From CBFIJI01 sp965662885 (GTDB lineage: Bacteria; Bacteroidota; Bacteroidia; Flavobacteriales; Flavobacteriaceae): DNA of 11,104 nucleotides. How positions within the stretch are numbered: position 1 is the stretch's first letter; each line of letters opens with the position of its first letter. The stretch lies in assembly GCA_965662885.1 (NCBI GenBank), contig CBFIJI010000070.1, positions 1-11,104 of the forward strand, in the 5' to 3' direction. Positions 1-5,416 of the stretch are shown in pieces. The notes under the pieces were generated by a model. That model had not been told where the DNA came from and did not search any database. It was given only the letters and a program-made list of their open reading frames with translations. A program made the position numbers and the translations under genes.

Positions 1-746
1 TGGCCTCCTATCCAGAATTAAATTGTAATAACAAAGCGACTGAATTATACGAAGGAATGGAAGTTGGTTTTTCCACTTTATGTGTGGATAAAGCAGTAAC
101 CTATCAATTTATTGATGATGTTATTCGTGAAATTGTTGCCATGACACCAGGACCCTATTTTCATATTGGAGGGGATGAATCTCATGCTACTCCAAAAGAG
201 GATTATATTGTTTTTATCAATAAAGTACTTCCAATGGTGGAAAAATATGGAAAGATTCCCATGGGATGGGATGAAATTCAATTGGGTGAAATCACTGAAA
301 GTACGGTAGTTCAATATTGGGCAGAAGCAGAAAATGCATTGATTGCCAAGCAAAAAGGAGGGAAGGTATTGATTTCCCCTGCGAGTTATGCCTATTTGGA
401 TATGCAGTATGACAGCCTTACTCCCCTTGGATTGCATTGGGCTGGTTATGTCAATGTAAAAAAAGGATATGATTGGACTGCTGAAAAATTAGTTGATGGA
501 ATTGTAAAAGAAGACATCGTTGGTATTGAAGCGCCACTATGGAGTGAAACCATCACCAATACTGAGGACTTAGAATATCTGGCCTTTCCCCGTTTACCGG
601 GCTATGCGGAAATAGGTTGGACAAAACCTGAAAAAAGAAACTGGGAAAATTATCGGAAACGACTAGGAGAACACGGGGCTATTTTAGAAAAGTTAGATAT
701 CAACTTCTATCGCTCTACCCTTGTAGAATGGAAAAAACTAAAATAA
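1..746 (+). CDS. Beta-N-acetylhexosaminidase, GH20 family (C-terminal part, 5' end cut off)
   Basis: The frame is open from base 3 to the TAA at 744-746, giving 247 codons. An internal ATG at 57 is not the true start, because typical GH20 residues (ASYPELNCN) lie upstream of it in frame. The part seen is the second half of the catalytic TIM barrel. It contains HIGGDE, with the catalytic Asp-Glu pair at bases 174-179, MGWDE at 261-275 and LWSE near 537-548, all of which line the substrate pocket in GH20. Family members remove terminal GlcNAc or GalNAc from chitin-type oligosaccharides, glycoproteins or wall fragments. In Bacteroidota they are usually exported to the periplasm or outer membrane, but the signal peptide region lies outside the window. 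The stop codon interlocks with that of the convergent dehydratase gene. Family assignment is firm; substrate is not. Confidence 0.95.
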   Translation, partial: ASYPELNCNNKATELYEGMEVGFSTLCVDKAVTYQFIDDVIREIVAMTPGPYFHIGGDESHATPKEDYIVFINKVLPMVEKYGKIPMGWDEIQLGEITESTVVQYWAEAENALIAKQKGGKVLISPASYAYLDMQYDSLTPLGLHWAGYVNVKKGYDWTAEKLVDGIVKEDIVGIEAPLWSETITNTEDLEYLAFPRLPGYAEIGWTKPEKRNWENYRKRLGEHGAILEKLDINFYRSTLVEWKKLK

Positions 747-1019
747 AGCATCAATAGCAGCTGCCATTTTAAAATCAAGCGAAGTTATTCCGTCTAAATC
801 GTTTGTTTTTAGGGTTACCGTCAGTTGATTATAGCGACATTTCAATTCAGGGTGATGATTTTGCTTTTCAGCAAGAACAGCGATTTTGTTAAGAAACAAA
901 ATCGCTGTTTTAAAATCTGAACATATTTTTTGGAAGTGTAATTGTCCCTCTAAATAGGACCAATCTTTACTTAGATTTTTTAGTTGTTCTGTAATTTTCT
1001 TTTCAGAAAAGACTTCCAT
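738..1019 (-). CDS. Pterin-4a-carbinolamine dehydratase (PCD/DCoH family)
   Basis: This 93-residue protein has the usual PCD length. Family members dehydrate 4a-hydroxytetrahydrobiopterin, recycling the cofactor of aromatic amino acid hydroxylases; some act as pterin-linked helpers elsewhere. The NHHPE motif with the two active-site histidines is present around residues 54-58, followed by a Tyr and by the DGIT..D segment near the C terminus. The third catalytic position, normally His in a THD motif, reads TND here, so this is a divergent copy whose activity should not be assumed. The start is ATG at 1019, 27 bases after the stop of the SHOCT-protein gene, so the two may share a transcript. 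No phenylalanine hydroxylase gene is visible nearby. The 3' end overlaps the hexosaminidase gene by 9 bases on the opposite strand. Confidence 0.9.
   Translation of the reverse strand: MEVFSEKKITEQLKNLSKDWSYLEGQLHFQKICSDFKTAILFLNKIAVLAEKQNHHPELKCRYNQLTVTLKTNDLDGITSLDFKMAAAIDALF
874..911 (+). terminator. Perfect 15-bp hairpin inside the dehydratase gene; possible terminator of the hexosaminidase transcript
   Basis: Bases 876-890 (AACAGCGATTTTGTT) and 895-909 are exact reverse complements with a 4-base AAGA loop. Outer G-T and A-T pairs at 875/910 and 874/911 extend the stem. On the + strand the stem runs into TTTT (908-911), whereas the minus strand has no T tract after it. It therefore reads as a + strand terminator about 130 bases past the hexosaminidase stop, within antisense coding DNA. 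The short T tail and AT-rich stem make efficiency uncertain. Confidence 0.45.
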
Positions 1020-1046
1020 AAAAACAATTCAAATGGTAGTATGTTA

Positions 1047-1739
1047 CTAGTTACCTCTAATGATGGGTGCTAGTTCTGCTCGTAATGCATCATATTCTTC
1101 TTGGCTCATCATTTCCAAGTCCAATAAGTCTTTAGATTCTTTGAGTTTCGCAATGGCCTCATCACGGGTTAACTTCCGGTTGAGAAGAAGTAATTCTCCC
1201 AACTCAATAGCGTTTTCAGTATCCATGGCACTTAAGTACTTATTTAAACCAAAAGCTCTACCATTGATTTCACCAATTACAATAACAACATTTAAGGGTT
1301 TTTTCTTACTCCCCATATGGTAAGTCTTGATTTCGCTAACAACAACGCGCTCTCCAGAAAAATTAATTCCAGCCATAGGAACGCCTTGGTCGCCCATAGC
1401 TCCCATTACAGCTCCAAATCCGGATGGTCTTCCCATTTGAATGTATTCAAATTCTTTTCTTGTTTTTGTGGAATAAGCACCTACACGACCTCGATCACCA
1501 TAAGATCCACCAACAGAGGTAGTTGACTGAGTTGTGGGTTTTCCTATAATTAAAGTGTCACCAAGTTTTATTGAATTTCCAGATTCGGTTACGTATTCTC
1601 CAACCTTTGTATTGTTCTTAACATTGATAAAGAAATTAATATCCCTAGATTGTTCAAAGGTCATTTTTTCAATATATTTCTTTTGCCCGAAAGCAACAGC
1701 TGTCATCAAAAGCAATAAATAAGTAATTGTTTGTCTCAT
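1047..1739 (-). CDS. Secreted protein of unknown function with C-terminal SHOCT-like motif
   Basis: I chose ATG at 1739 (230 residues) because it begins a classic export signal, MRQTITYLLLLMTAVAFGQ, with cleavage likely after Gly/Gln 18-19. The longer reading from 1784 only adds a charged leader. The mature part has a central Gly/Ser/Thr-rich stretch (around residues 75-90) that looks flexible. The last 35 residues, with LKESKDLLDLEMMSQEEYD then LRAEL, resemble the short helical SHOCT motif (short C-terminal domain) often found at the ends of bacterial oligomeric or envelope proteins. No enzymatic motif is visible. It lies between the SGNH hydrolase gene, 92 bases upstream, and the dehydratase gene, 27 bases downstream, all on the minus strand. 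The signal peptide and SHOCT tail are seen in sequence; function is unknown. Confidence 0.8.
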   Translation of the reverse strand: MRQTITYLLLLMTAVAFGQKKYIEKMTFEQSRDINFFINVKNNTKVGEYVTESGNSIKLGDTLIIGKPTTQSTTSVGGSYGDRGRVGAYSTKTRKEFEYIQMGRPSGFGAVMGAMGDQGVPMAGINFSGERVVVSEIKTYHMGSKKKPLNVVIVIGEINGRAFGLNKYLSAMDTENAIELGELLLLNRKLTRDEAIAKLKESKDLLDLEMMSQEEYDALRAELAPIIRGN

Positions 1740-1809
1740 CTCTATAAATTTAGTGAGCTTAAATTTAAGATTTTTTTGGCACAACAGGTACTCGATATAA
1801 AAATGATAT

Positions 1810-1858
1810 AAGACAGCCCTTCAAATACTTATCATAGAAAAGGAGTAAGGGCTGTTTT
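1810..1858 (-). terminator. Possible terminator after the SGNH hydrolase gene
   Basis: ACAGCCCTT (1813-1821) and AAGGGCTGT (1847-1855) are perfect inverted repeats with a 25-base loop; a G-T and two A-T pairs extend the stem outward. The right arm lies in the last codons of the hydrolase gene and the left arm is just past its stop. In the minus direction the stem is followed by CTTATATCATTTTT, so the T tract is weak and displaced. It may be a partial terminator or an mRNA 3'-end stabiliser between the hydrolase and SHOCT-protein genes. Confidence 0.35.
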
Positions 1859-2473
1859 CCAGATGCGATATCCTTTAGCGTTCATATGAAGACCATCTTC
1901 AATAAAAAGTTCGGGTTGAAGTTGGTTGTTTTTTAACATAGGGTTCCAAACATCTGCAAATTCAAGTTGTTTTCTCCTTTGCGCTAATTTTTTAAACTTC
2001 TTATTTAGTTTGATATAAGCGTCTTTTAATTGCCAACGACTAATACTTGGTTTAGCAGCGATAATGATCACTTCTGTTTCTTGATTATTCGCTTTTATTT
2101 TCCTGATGAGTTTTTTTAATACACGAAGTATAGCTGTGGGTTTTTTTCCAAAAGCAATATCATTATCACCTTCATAAATAAAAACTTTCTTTGGATTAAA
2201 GTCAAGAATAAGCTCTTGATGAAATTCCAATAAATCACTCGTTTGTGATCCTCCAAAACCTGTATTAATGATCGTGGGTTCGTTGAATACAGCTGGTAAA
2301 TTATTCCAAAAACGAATACTTGAACTTCCTGTGAAGACAATGTGTTCTTGATTTGATAAATGTTGTGGTTGATATTTTTCTTGAATTGTAGTGACTTCAG
2401 AAAGAAAGGGATTTTGACCAACGACTTCTTGATAAAAAAAGAACAATAAAACGATGAGAAAAGTGGACTTCAT
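1832..2473 (-). CDS. Secreted SGNH/GDSL-family hydrolase (lipase/esterase-like)
   Basis: This 213-residue protein begins with a hydrophobic export signal (residues 1-20, ending VVGQ). The SGNH blocks follow in order: FTGSSSIRFW with nucleophile Ser51, NTGFGGSQ with oxyanion-hole Gly74/75, EGDND with Asn104, and DGLHMNAKGY with catalytic Asp193 and His196. The GSSS version of block I is common in the bacterial subgroup related to platelet-activating-factor acetylhydrolase and to carbohydrate or lipid esterases. The reaction is therefore likely hydrolysis of an acyl ester in the periplasm or outside the cell; the substrate (lipid, acetylated glycan) cannot be told from sequence. The start is ATG at 2473 and the stop TGA at 1832-1834. 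It is the first gene of the minus-strand group and is divergent from the small-RNA repeat region. Confidence 0.9.
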   Translation of the reverse strand: MKSTFLIVLLFFFYQEVVGQNPFLSEVTTIQEKYQPQHLSNQEHIVFTGSSSIRFWNNLPAVFNEPTIINTGFGGSQTSDLLEFHQELILDFNPKKVFIYEGDNDIAFGKKPTAILRVLKKLIRKIKANNQETEVIIIAAKPSISRWQLKDAYIKLNKKFKKLAQRRKQLEFADVWNPMLKNNQLQPELFIEDGLHMNAKGYRIWKTALTPFL

Positions 2474-2593
2474 AAAAGAATTTAATTTTGAATTAAAATA
2501 GCTTTAACAAATAAACAAAACGTTTTTTAAATCATAAAAAATGTGACGCTAACATACTAATAGTGTACAATTATATCTTTTTTTAATTATTTT

Positions 2594-2623
2594 TTGTATT
2601 TAAATAAAAAAATAGTATATTTG
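2594..2623 (+). promoter_or_regulatory. Consensus Bacteroidota promoter for small-RNA copy A
   Basis: TTG at 2594-2596, a 19-base spacer, then TATATTTG at 2616-2623 matches the Bacteroidota primary-sigma consensus (TTG, about 19 bases, TAnnTTTG) exactly. Transcription should begin about 5-8 bases downstream, near 2629-2631, just before the hairpin. Confidence 0.8.
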
Positions 2624-2628
2624 AACAT

Positions 2629-2700
2629 ATTATTAAACCAGAGGTTATTGATATTTCCCCTCCGATCTACAGTGGTAGCTTCTGGTTTATTTTTCTCTCC
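2629..2700 (+). ncRNA. Putative small RNA, copy A: hairpin with C-rich loop
   Basis: Immediately after a consensus promoter, bases 2634-2649 (TAAACCAGAGGTTATT) can pair continuously with 2674-2689. This gives 16 bp, of which the outer 9 are all Watson-Crick and 5 of the inner pairs are wobbles or near them. The 24-base loop (2650-2673) contains CCCCTCC at 2657-2663; a 3-bp GAT/ATC closure could present it as an apical loop. After the stem comes TTTTTCTCTCC and more T-rich sequence, so the hairpin may double as its own terminator. Ends are estimates (about 65-70 nt). No plausible peptide is encoded. I do not recognise an established RNA family. Confidence 0.65.
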
Positions 2701-2722
2701 TTATCTTTTTTTCAATTATTTT

Positions 2723-2751
2723 TTGTATTTAAATAAAAAATAGTATATTTG
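2723..2751 (+). promoter_or_regulatory. Consensus Bacteroidota promoter for small-RNA copy B
   Basis: TTG at 2723-2725, an 18-base spacer (one A fewer than copy A), then a perfect TATATTTG at 2744-2751. The predicted transcription start is near 2757-2759. Retention of both promoter boxes in both copies suggests that each is used. Confidence 0.8.
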
Positions 2752-2756
2752 ATCAT

Positions 2757-2828
2757 ATTATTAAACCGGAGGTTATTGATATTTCCCCTCCGATCTACAT
2801 TGGTAGCTTCTGGTTTATTTTTCTCTCC
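2757..2828 (+). ncRNA. Putative small RNA, copy B: paralogue of copy A
   Basis: Bases 2762-2777 pair with 2802-2817 in the same 16-bp fold as copy A. The one stem difference (G2768 instead of A) changes an A-U pair to G-U with U2811, keeping the stem. The other difference (T2800 for G) lies in the loop. The CCCCTCC loop element (2785-2791) is unchanged, and the T-rich tail follows at 2818 onward. A transcript running past this tail would enter the leader of the 62-residue gene 145 bases downstream, so a cis-regulatory role cannot be excluded. Confidence 0.65.
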
Positions 2829-2973
2829 TTATCTTTTTTATTTTCGTTTCCTTCCAATTATTATTTACGTTTCAATTATTATATATATTTTCAATTTTAT
2901 AAATTGATAACTAATTCTTTTGAAAACATTAACGATTTATACTTGAATAATTATAACAAAGGTTATACGATAA

Positions 2974-3162
2974 ATGGAAAAGAAAATTCTTAAAGATCTC
3001 AACGGTAGATACTATGAAGTTCCTAACTTTGACTCATTCATGGATCATATTACTACTTATCATACTCAAAATGGGCAAGGAGACGGAAGTATCCATGAAG
3101 AAAAAGGCTATTATTTTAAGATTACAGCAGAATATTATCAACAGCTTTTAGAAAAATCCTGA
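2974..3162 (+). CDS. Small protein of unknown function (62 residues)
   Basis: ATG at 2974 to TGA at 3160-3162. The protein is soluble in composition, acidic and rich in Tyr and Phe, without signal peptide or membrane segment. It starts MEKKILKDLNGRYYEVPNF, continues with an H-Y-H stretch (HITTYH) and a GDGSIHEEKGYYF segment, and ends in a helix-like YYQQLLEKS. The evenly protein-like composition in otherwise extremely AT-rich DNA supports a real gene. I do not recognise the family. The stop is followed one base later by a possible TTG start of a membrane peptide in the +1 frame. The gene lies 145 bases downstream of the tandem small-RNA units on the same strand. Confidence 0.75.
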   Translation: MEKKILKDLNGRYYEVPNFDSFMDHITTYHTQNGQGDGSIHEEKGYYFKITAEYYQQLLEKS

Positions 3163-3163
3163 A

Positions 3164-3283
3164 TTGAGAGAAGAAGTCATAAGAGACAAAGAAGTTTTTA
3201 AAAGTTGTGCGGTTTCTGGGTGTTTACTCCCGTTGATCGCCCTTATTATCTGTGCTGTTTATGTATTGTTCTTTTTAGAATAA
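3164..3283 (+). CDS. Probable small membrane protein (39 residues, TTG start) or shifted-frame continuation of the preceding gene
   Basis: In the +1 frame relative to the 62-residue gene, TTG at 3164 opens a frame to TAA at 3281-3283. It has a charged N-terminal half (LREEVIRDKEVFKSC) followed by one hydrophobic span, CLLPLIALIICAVYVLFFL, and a final Glu. A charged head followed by a clean 19-residue membrane helix ending exactly at the stop is unlikely by chance. There is no ATG, so translation would need TTG coupled to the upstream stop (TGA, one base gap). Alternatively the ribosome or an ancestral frame joined the two: removing one A from the A-run at 3152-3156 would fuse them as ...QLLENPELREE.... 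Existence as coding DNA is likely; the mode of expression is open. Confidence 0.5.
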   Translation: MREEVIRDKEVFKSCAVSGCLLPLIALIICAVYVLFFLE

Positions 3284-3287
3284 ATCC

Positions 3288-3677
3288 CTATTCATAAACC
3301 AAACGATAAATTTTTGCTTTTTTATCGGGCATGCCTTTTTGCCAAAACAACATCGTGTCTTGGTCAATGATTTTAAGCATATTGATTACCTGTTCTCCTC
3401 GTACTTCATAGGACACCAGATTTTGTTTAAAATCAAAATTGGAATAATCTAGGCGTTTAGCAAATTTTTTAAAATTATTAATTACAAACATGCTGTCTGT
3501 AGTGTATTCAAAAAAAACATCATCACTTAGACTATTTTTATTGACGATAACCTTCCATATACCGTGAGCTAAAAATTCGATTTGATCAAAATTTTCTGCA
3601 GGTTGAAAATTACTGACTTCGTTGGAAGTTTTACAGGAAAGAATAAAAAGTAGAAAAAATAAATTTTGAATTTTCAT
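3288..3677 (-). CDS. Small lipoprotein of unknown function
   Basis: I chose ATG at 3677 (129 residues). An upstream in-frame TTG at 3698 overlaps the -7 promoter element and is unlikely. The N terminus MKIQNLFFLLFILSC is a short lipoprotein signal with lipobox ILSC, so Cys15 should be lipidated and the protein anchored in the inner or outer membrane facing the periplasm. The mature part, about 114 residues, has alternating beta-type segments (GIWKVIVN, FFEYTTDSMFVINNF, YRLVYE) and no catalytic motif. Its overall plan of short lipoprotein plus a small beta domain is common in Flavobacteriaceae, but I do not recognise a named family. It has its own promoter and converges with the small membrane ORF, whose stop is only 4 bases away. 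Confidence 0.75.
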   Translation of the reverse strand: MKIQNLFFLLFILSCKTSNEVSNFQPAENFDQIEFLAHGIWKVIVNKNSLSDDVFFEYTTDSMFVINNFKKFAKRLDYSNFDFKQNLVSYEVRGEQVINMLKIIDQDTMLFWQKGMPDKKAKIYRLVYE

Positions 3678-3695
3678 TGGTGTAAATATTTGATT

Positions 3696-3725
3696 CAAAA
3701 ATATTAAAAATTTAAAAGTATGCAG
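3696..3725 (-). promoter_or_regulatory. Promoter of the small lipoprotein gene
   Basis: On the minus strand, TATTTTTG (3703-3696) matches TAnnTTTG exactly. CTG (3725-3723) lies 19 bases upstream at the -33 position, one mismatch from TTG. The transcript would start near 3690, about a dozen bases before the ATG. Confidence 0.6.
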
Positions 3726-3801
3726 CTTTTAATCTAGTTTCGAATTTTTAGATTTAAGCGTACGCTCGTTTTATTTAAAATTGATCAAATCATTCAATGA
3801 G

Positions 3802-3890
3802 CACTATTTACTCAATATCCTAGTGAAGGAAATAAAAAAAATCGCCTTTTCTTTTATAGGAAAGGCTTTAAAATAAATTGAGTAATAGTG
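3802..3890. repeat. Long imperfect inverted repeat enclosing the mnmE terminator
   Basis: CACTATTTACTCAAT (3802-3816) and ATTGAGTAATAGTG (3877-3890) are reverse complements apart from one extra T. They flank the terminator hairpin symmetrically and define an 89-base nested palindromic region. It may be an extended RNA structure or the remains of a small terminal-repeat element. No target-site duplication or second copy is visible in the window. Confidence 0.6.
3830..3866 (-). terminator. Intrinsic terminator of mnmE
   Basis: Read on the minus strand, GCCTTTCC (3866-3859), a 7-base loop and GAAAAGGC (3851-3844) form an 8-bp stem with one G-T pair. It is followed by GATTTTTTTTATTTCC (3843-3828). 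The GC-containing stem and run of eight T are typical of rho-independent termination. It sits about 75 bases past the mnmE stop. Confidence 0.8.
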
Positions 3891-3942
3891 TGTATATCCG
3901 TTTTTTAGAAAGTCATTTTTAGAGAATAAGCATACCGTAATC

Positions 3943-5343
3943 TTACTTCCCAATACAAAATTGACCAAAAATGGTCCCTAGTATATCTTGATCGATATCA
4001 ATTTCTCCAGTAATCGTAGCAATATGTGATATAGCTTCTTTAAGGTCAATACTCAGTAAATCTCCCGAAAGTTCTTGTGAAACCCCTTCAGCCACAATAT
4101 TTATTGCAGCTAAAGCCTCTTTTAAAGCATTAAAATGGCGTGCATTTGTAATAACTACATTGCTATTGTTTGCCAGATTAGTCACTATTTTTAAAAGGGA
4201 TTTTTTTAGTTGCTCAAGACTTTTGGTTTCAAATTTTGAAAGGGATAGTTGTTCACTAACATAGGTAGATTGTAATTCTTCCCATATTGTTGTATTGAAT
4301 TGCGTATCAATAGTTGTGTATTGATCTACTTTAGTATCGATGAGTAGCGTTATCAGTCCCTCATGGTGAAGGGATTTGACATCTTCAACAATCTGCTCAG
4401 GACTGCTATCAAGTCGATCATAGAGATATAATAGTATTGTCGCATTCTTTACTTTTTCACGGGCTTTTTTAACACCAATGGCTTCAATCGTGTCCTCAGT
4501 TTCTCGAAGTCCAGCCGTATCTATAAACCGAAATTTAACCCCATCAATGATAAGGGTGTCTTCAATGGCATCTCGAGTAGTTCCTGCAATATCAGAAACA
4601 ATGGCACGATCTTCATTTAATAACAGATTCAGTAGGGTTGATTTCCCTGCATTAGGTTTACCTGCAATAGCAACAGGAACCCCTTCTTTAATTACATTAC
4701 CATAGGAAAACGACTCCAATAAAGTGCTTAATTTTTTGTGAAGTTGTGCTAATAAGCCCAATAATTCTTTGCGATTGGCAAAAGCAACATCTTCTTCAGA
4801 AAAGTCTAATTCTAATTCAATCAAGGCGGTGAAATCAATCAATTGTTTTCGTAAAGCTTGAATTTCTTTAGAAAAGCCACCACGCATTTGTTGTAATGCT
4901 AAACGATGGGCAGCAGCCGATTCTGCTGCAATCAAGTCTGCAACGGCTTCCGCCTGACTTAAATCCATCTTTTGATTTAAATAGGCTCGTAATGTAAATT
5001 CACCAGGTTGAGCCATCGCAATCCCTAAATGCAGTAATTCTTGAATAATTTGTTGTTGAATAAAAGGAGATCCATGACAAGCAATTTCTACAACATTTTC
5101 TCCCGTATAGGAATTCGGAGCTCGAAATACAGTCACTAAGACTTCATCAATGGGTTGCTCCTTAACAGTTATATCACCGAGTGTAGCGGTGTGAGTTTTT
5201 ACGTCTGTTAATTTTGAACCGGAACGTGCACGAAAAATGGTAGAAACTGTTGAAATTGCTGTTGGACCAGAAACACGAATTAAAGCAATAGCTCCCATTC
5301 CCGAGGGTGTTGACAATGCGACTATGGTTCCTTCTGATAGCAT
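3943..5343 (-). CDS. mnmE: tRNA uridine-5-carboxymethylaminomethyl modification GTPase MnmE (TrmE)
   Basis: This 466-residue protein is full length. With MnmG it forms the complex that installs (carboxymethyl)aminomethyl groups at C5 of the wobble uridine of certain tRNAs, using GTP hydrolysis and a tetrahydrofolate-derived carbon. The N-terminal folate-binding domain starts with TIVALSTPSGMGAIALIR. The Ras-like G domain, inserted in the helical domain, shows GKPNAGKS (228-235), GTTRD (254-258) and DTAG (275-278). The C terminus carries the signature FCIGK (462-466), whose Cys is conserved in the family. The guanine-specificity motif NKxD reads TKVD (337-340), and the G5 region reads LSLSK, both off consensus. 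Start is ATG at 5343 and stop TAA at 3943. It is single-gene, followed by a strong terminator and divergent from the DUF4870 gene. Confidence 0.97.
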   Translation of the reverse strand: MLSEGTIVALSTPSGMGAIALIRVSGPTAISTVSTIFRARSGSKLTDVKTHTATLGDITVKEQPIDEVLVTVFRAPNSYTGENVVEIACHGSPFIQQQIIQELLHLGIAMAQPGEFTLRAYLNQKMDLSQAEAVADLIAAESAAAHRLALQQMRGGFSKEIQALRKQLIDFTALIELELDFSEEDVAFANRKELLGLLAQLHKKLSTLLESFSYGNVIKEGVPVAIAGKPNAGKSTLLNLLLNEDRAIVSDIAGTTRDAIEDTLIIDGVKFRFIDTAGLRETEDTIEAIGVKKAREKVKNATILLYLYDRLDSSPEQIVEDVKSLHHEGLITLLIDTKVDQYTTIDTQFNTTIWEELQSTYVSEQLSLSKFETKSLEQLKKSLLKIVTNLANNSNVVITNARHFNALKEALAAINIVAEGVSQELSGDLLSIDLKEAISHIATITGEIDIDQDILGTIFGQFCIGK

Positions 5344-5416
5344 CCCGCAAAATAATAGAAATGTTTTCGTATTACAAACAACTATTTTATAAATTAGTAT
5401 TGCCTAAATCTTTCAT

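Larger units (their letters stand above)
2571..2839 (+). repeat. Tandem direct repeat, two units of 130 and 128 bases plus an 11-base start of a third
   Basis: Unit A is 2571-2700 and unit B 2701-2828; TTATCTTTTTT at 2829-2839 repeats the beginning of the unit. From the -33 element onward the copies differ only by one A in an A-run, A2625 to T2753, A2640 to G2768, and G2672 to T2800. Near their 5' ends there are also small indels (AT in A, C in B). Each unit is a complete module of promoter, hairpin and T-rich tail, so the duplication copied a whole transcription unit. Confidence 0.95.
2474..2973. other. 500-base AT-rich intergenic region holding a tandem small-RNA-like repeat
   Basis: No convincing protein gene lies here. 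The left 100 bases should hold the promoter of the hydrolase gene, but I see no clean TAnnTTTG there on the minus strand. Bases 2571-2839 are the tandem repeat described separately. Bases 2840-2973 are very AT-rich leader DNA for the 62-residue gene. The only promoter hint there is TATACTTG at 2938-2945, one mismatch from consensus, with a TTG only 15 bases upstream. Confidence 0.7.

Noticed and set aside
1060..1722. Several + strand open frames opposite the SHOCT-protein gene.
   Set aside because: They are antisense shadows of a minus-strand gene that has a signal peptide and a recognisable C-terminal motif.
1740..1784. A longer start for the SHOCT-tailed protein at 1784.
   Set aside because: It would bury the clear signal peptide behind 15 charged residues; the ATG at 1739 puts the signal at the N terminus.
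2672..2743. A GTG-started 23-codon hydrophobic frame running from the copy A hairpin into copy B, resembling a type I toxin peptide.
   Set aside because: T-rich DNA yields hydrophobic frames by chance, the GTG becomes TTG in copy B, the frame runs through the second promoter, and the two peptides diverge after about 12 residues.
2571..2839. A CRISPR array or insertion-sequence ends.
   Set aside because: There are only two long units directly abutting, without spacers, cas genes, transposase or terminal inverted repeats.
3750..3770. The GCGTACGC palindrome as an operator.
   Set aside because: An isolated 8-base palindrome more than 70 bases upstream of the lipoprotein gene, without a second site, is too weak to call.
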